Shown: positions 6,406 through 6,983 of the stretch, one piece after another
Numbering within the stretch: position 1 is the first letter of the stretch
How the letters are laid out: each line of letters begins with the position of its first letter
Origin: Actinomycetota bacterium
GTDB lineage: Bacteria > Actinomycetota > Thermoleophilia > Solirubrobacterales > Solirubrobacteraceae
Reading direction: 5' to 3'
DNA length: 6,983 nt
NCBI GenBank assembly: GCA_005888335.1
Contig: VAWY01000216.1
Span: 1-6,983 of the forward strand
Program-made: the position numbers and the translations under genes
The notes under the pieces: generated by a model
What the model was told of the DNA's origin: nothing
The model's input: only the letters and a program-made list of their open reading frames with translations
The model's database searches: none

Positions 6406-6983
6406 TCATGCCACCTTCAGCGCGCGCAGCGCGTCCGAGATCGAGCCCTGCACGCCGTCCGCCAGCCAGCCGGCCACGAACGGCAGCGAGACGCCGATGA
6501 GCAGCAGCCCCACCGTGACCTTCGCCGGGAACCCCACGCCGAAGACGTTGAGCTGGGGCACGACGCGCGAGACGAGCCCGAACGCCGCGTCGGTCAGCGC
6601 CAGCGCGAGCACCACGGGCCCGGCGACCTGGATCGCCGAGGCGAAGATCGAGACGAAGGCGACGTCGACGCCGGCCACGAGCGCGCCGAGGTCGGGCATG
6701 CGGTCGAGCGGGACGAGGTCGTACGTGCGCGCGAGTCCCTTGACGACCCAGGCATCGCCGCCGATCGCGATGAAGACGAGGATCGAGACCAGCGAGTAGG
6801 CCTGCTGGAGCACGCTCGACGACGTGCCGGTCAGCGGGTCGACGAGGCTGCCGTAGGAGAAGCCGATCATCGTGTCGAGGAACGACCCGGCGACGGCGAC
6901 CGCGGTGAACACCGCGCCGATCACGAACGCGAAGGCCAGCCCGATGAGCAGCTCCTTGCCGGCCAGCCACGCGAGCTCGACCG
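6406..6983 (-). CDS. fliR: FliR, flagellar export gate subunit (N-terminus cut by window edge)
   Basis: FliR forms, with FliP and FliQ, the helical export gate through which flagellar subunits cross the membrane. The reading frame runs open to the right edge, so 191 residues plus stop are visible of a usual 250-260. Visible landmarks are ELLIGLAFAFVIG near the edge, then FLDTMIGFSYGSLVDPLTG, then PQLNVFGVGFPAKVTVGLLL near the C-terminus, matching the family's conserved N-x-F-x-x-G-F-P-x-K segment. The protein is strongly hydrophobic with several membrane helices. The site where many FliR proteins have an (N/D)GHH motif reads GGDA here, a variation of unknown effect. The upstream neighbours beyond the window are expected to be fliQ and fliP. 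The GTG at 6924 is internal and not the real start. Confidence 0.95.
   Translation of the reverse strand, partial: VELAWLAGKELLIGLAFAFVIGAVFTAVAVAGSFLDTMIGFSYGSLVDPLTGTSSSVLQQAYSLVSILVFIAIGGDAWVVKGLARTYDLVPLDRMPDLGALVAGVDVAFVSIFASAIQVAGPVVLALALTDAAFGLVSRVVPQLNVFGVGFPAKVTVGLLLIGVSLPFVAGWLADGVQGSISDALRALKVA
6411..6417 (-). promoter_or_regulatory. Ribosome binding site of flhB
   Basis: AAGGTGG lies in the last codons of fliR, six bases before the flhB ATG. It confirms the start and the translational linkage of the two genes. Confidence 0.75.

Overview
The window is a very GC-rich piece of a bacterial flagellar gene cluster, with every gene on the minus strand and almost no non-coding DNA. Dense coding, frequent GTG starts, Ala/Arg-rich shadow frames and an alanine/proline-rich linker in FlhF suggest a motile actinobacterium. 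A deep-branching group such as Thermoleophilia/Solirubrobacterales is a guess from overall style; no marker in the window proves it.

In transcription order (right to left) the window holds: fliR (N-terminus beyond the right edge, 6406-6983); flhB (5337-6404); flhA (3277-5340); flhF (1802-3280); a YcgR-like PilZ-domain protein (1182-1805); a small unrecognised two-helix membrane protein (836-1177); a 101-bp intergenic region; and a flagellin gene (GTG start at 734, C-terminus beyond the left edge). The first six genes form one tightly coupled unit: fliR/flhB are 1 nt apart, flhB/flhA overlap by ATGA, flhA/flhF and flhF/pilZ overlap by GTGA, and the last gap is 4 nt. No stretch over 300 bases lacks a gene.

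FliR, FlhB and FlhA are inner-membrane components of the flagellar type III export apparatus. FlhB carries the NPTH self-cleavage site and FlhA the complete FHIPEP signature. FlhF is an SRP-family GTPase relative that normally helps place the flagellum. The PilZ protein has an intact c-di-GMP-binding motif and probably links second-messenger level to motility. Flagellin is the filament subunit.

The least ordinary points are these. (1) The flagellin leader contains a good sigma-28-type promoter followed by two successive potential hairpins, each with a GGA in its loop and the second holding the Shine-Dalgarno; this resembles a CsrA target, as known for Bacillus hag. (2) FlhF keeps its P-loop but has lost the usual G2 and G4 residues, and no flhG follows it. 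(3) A PilZ protein and an unrecognised membrane protein are translationally tied to the export genes in the place where flhG often lies.
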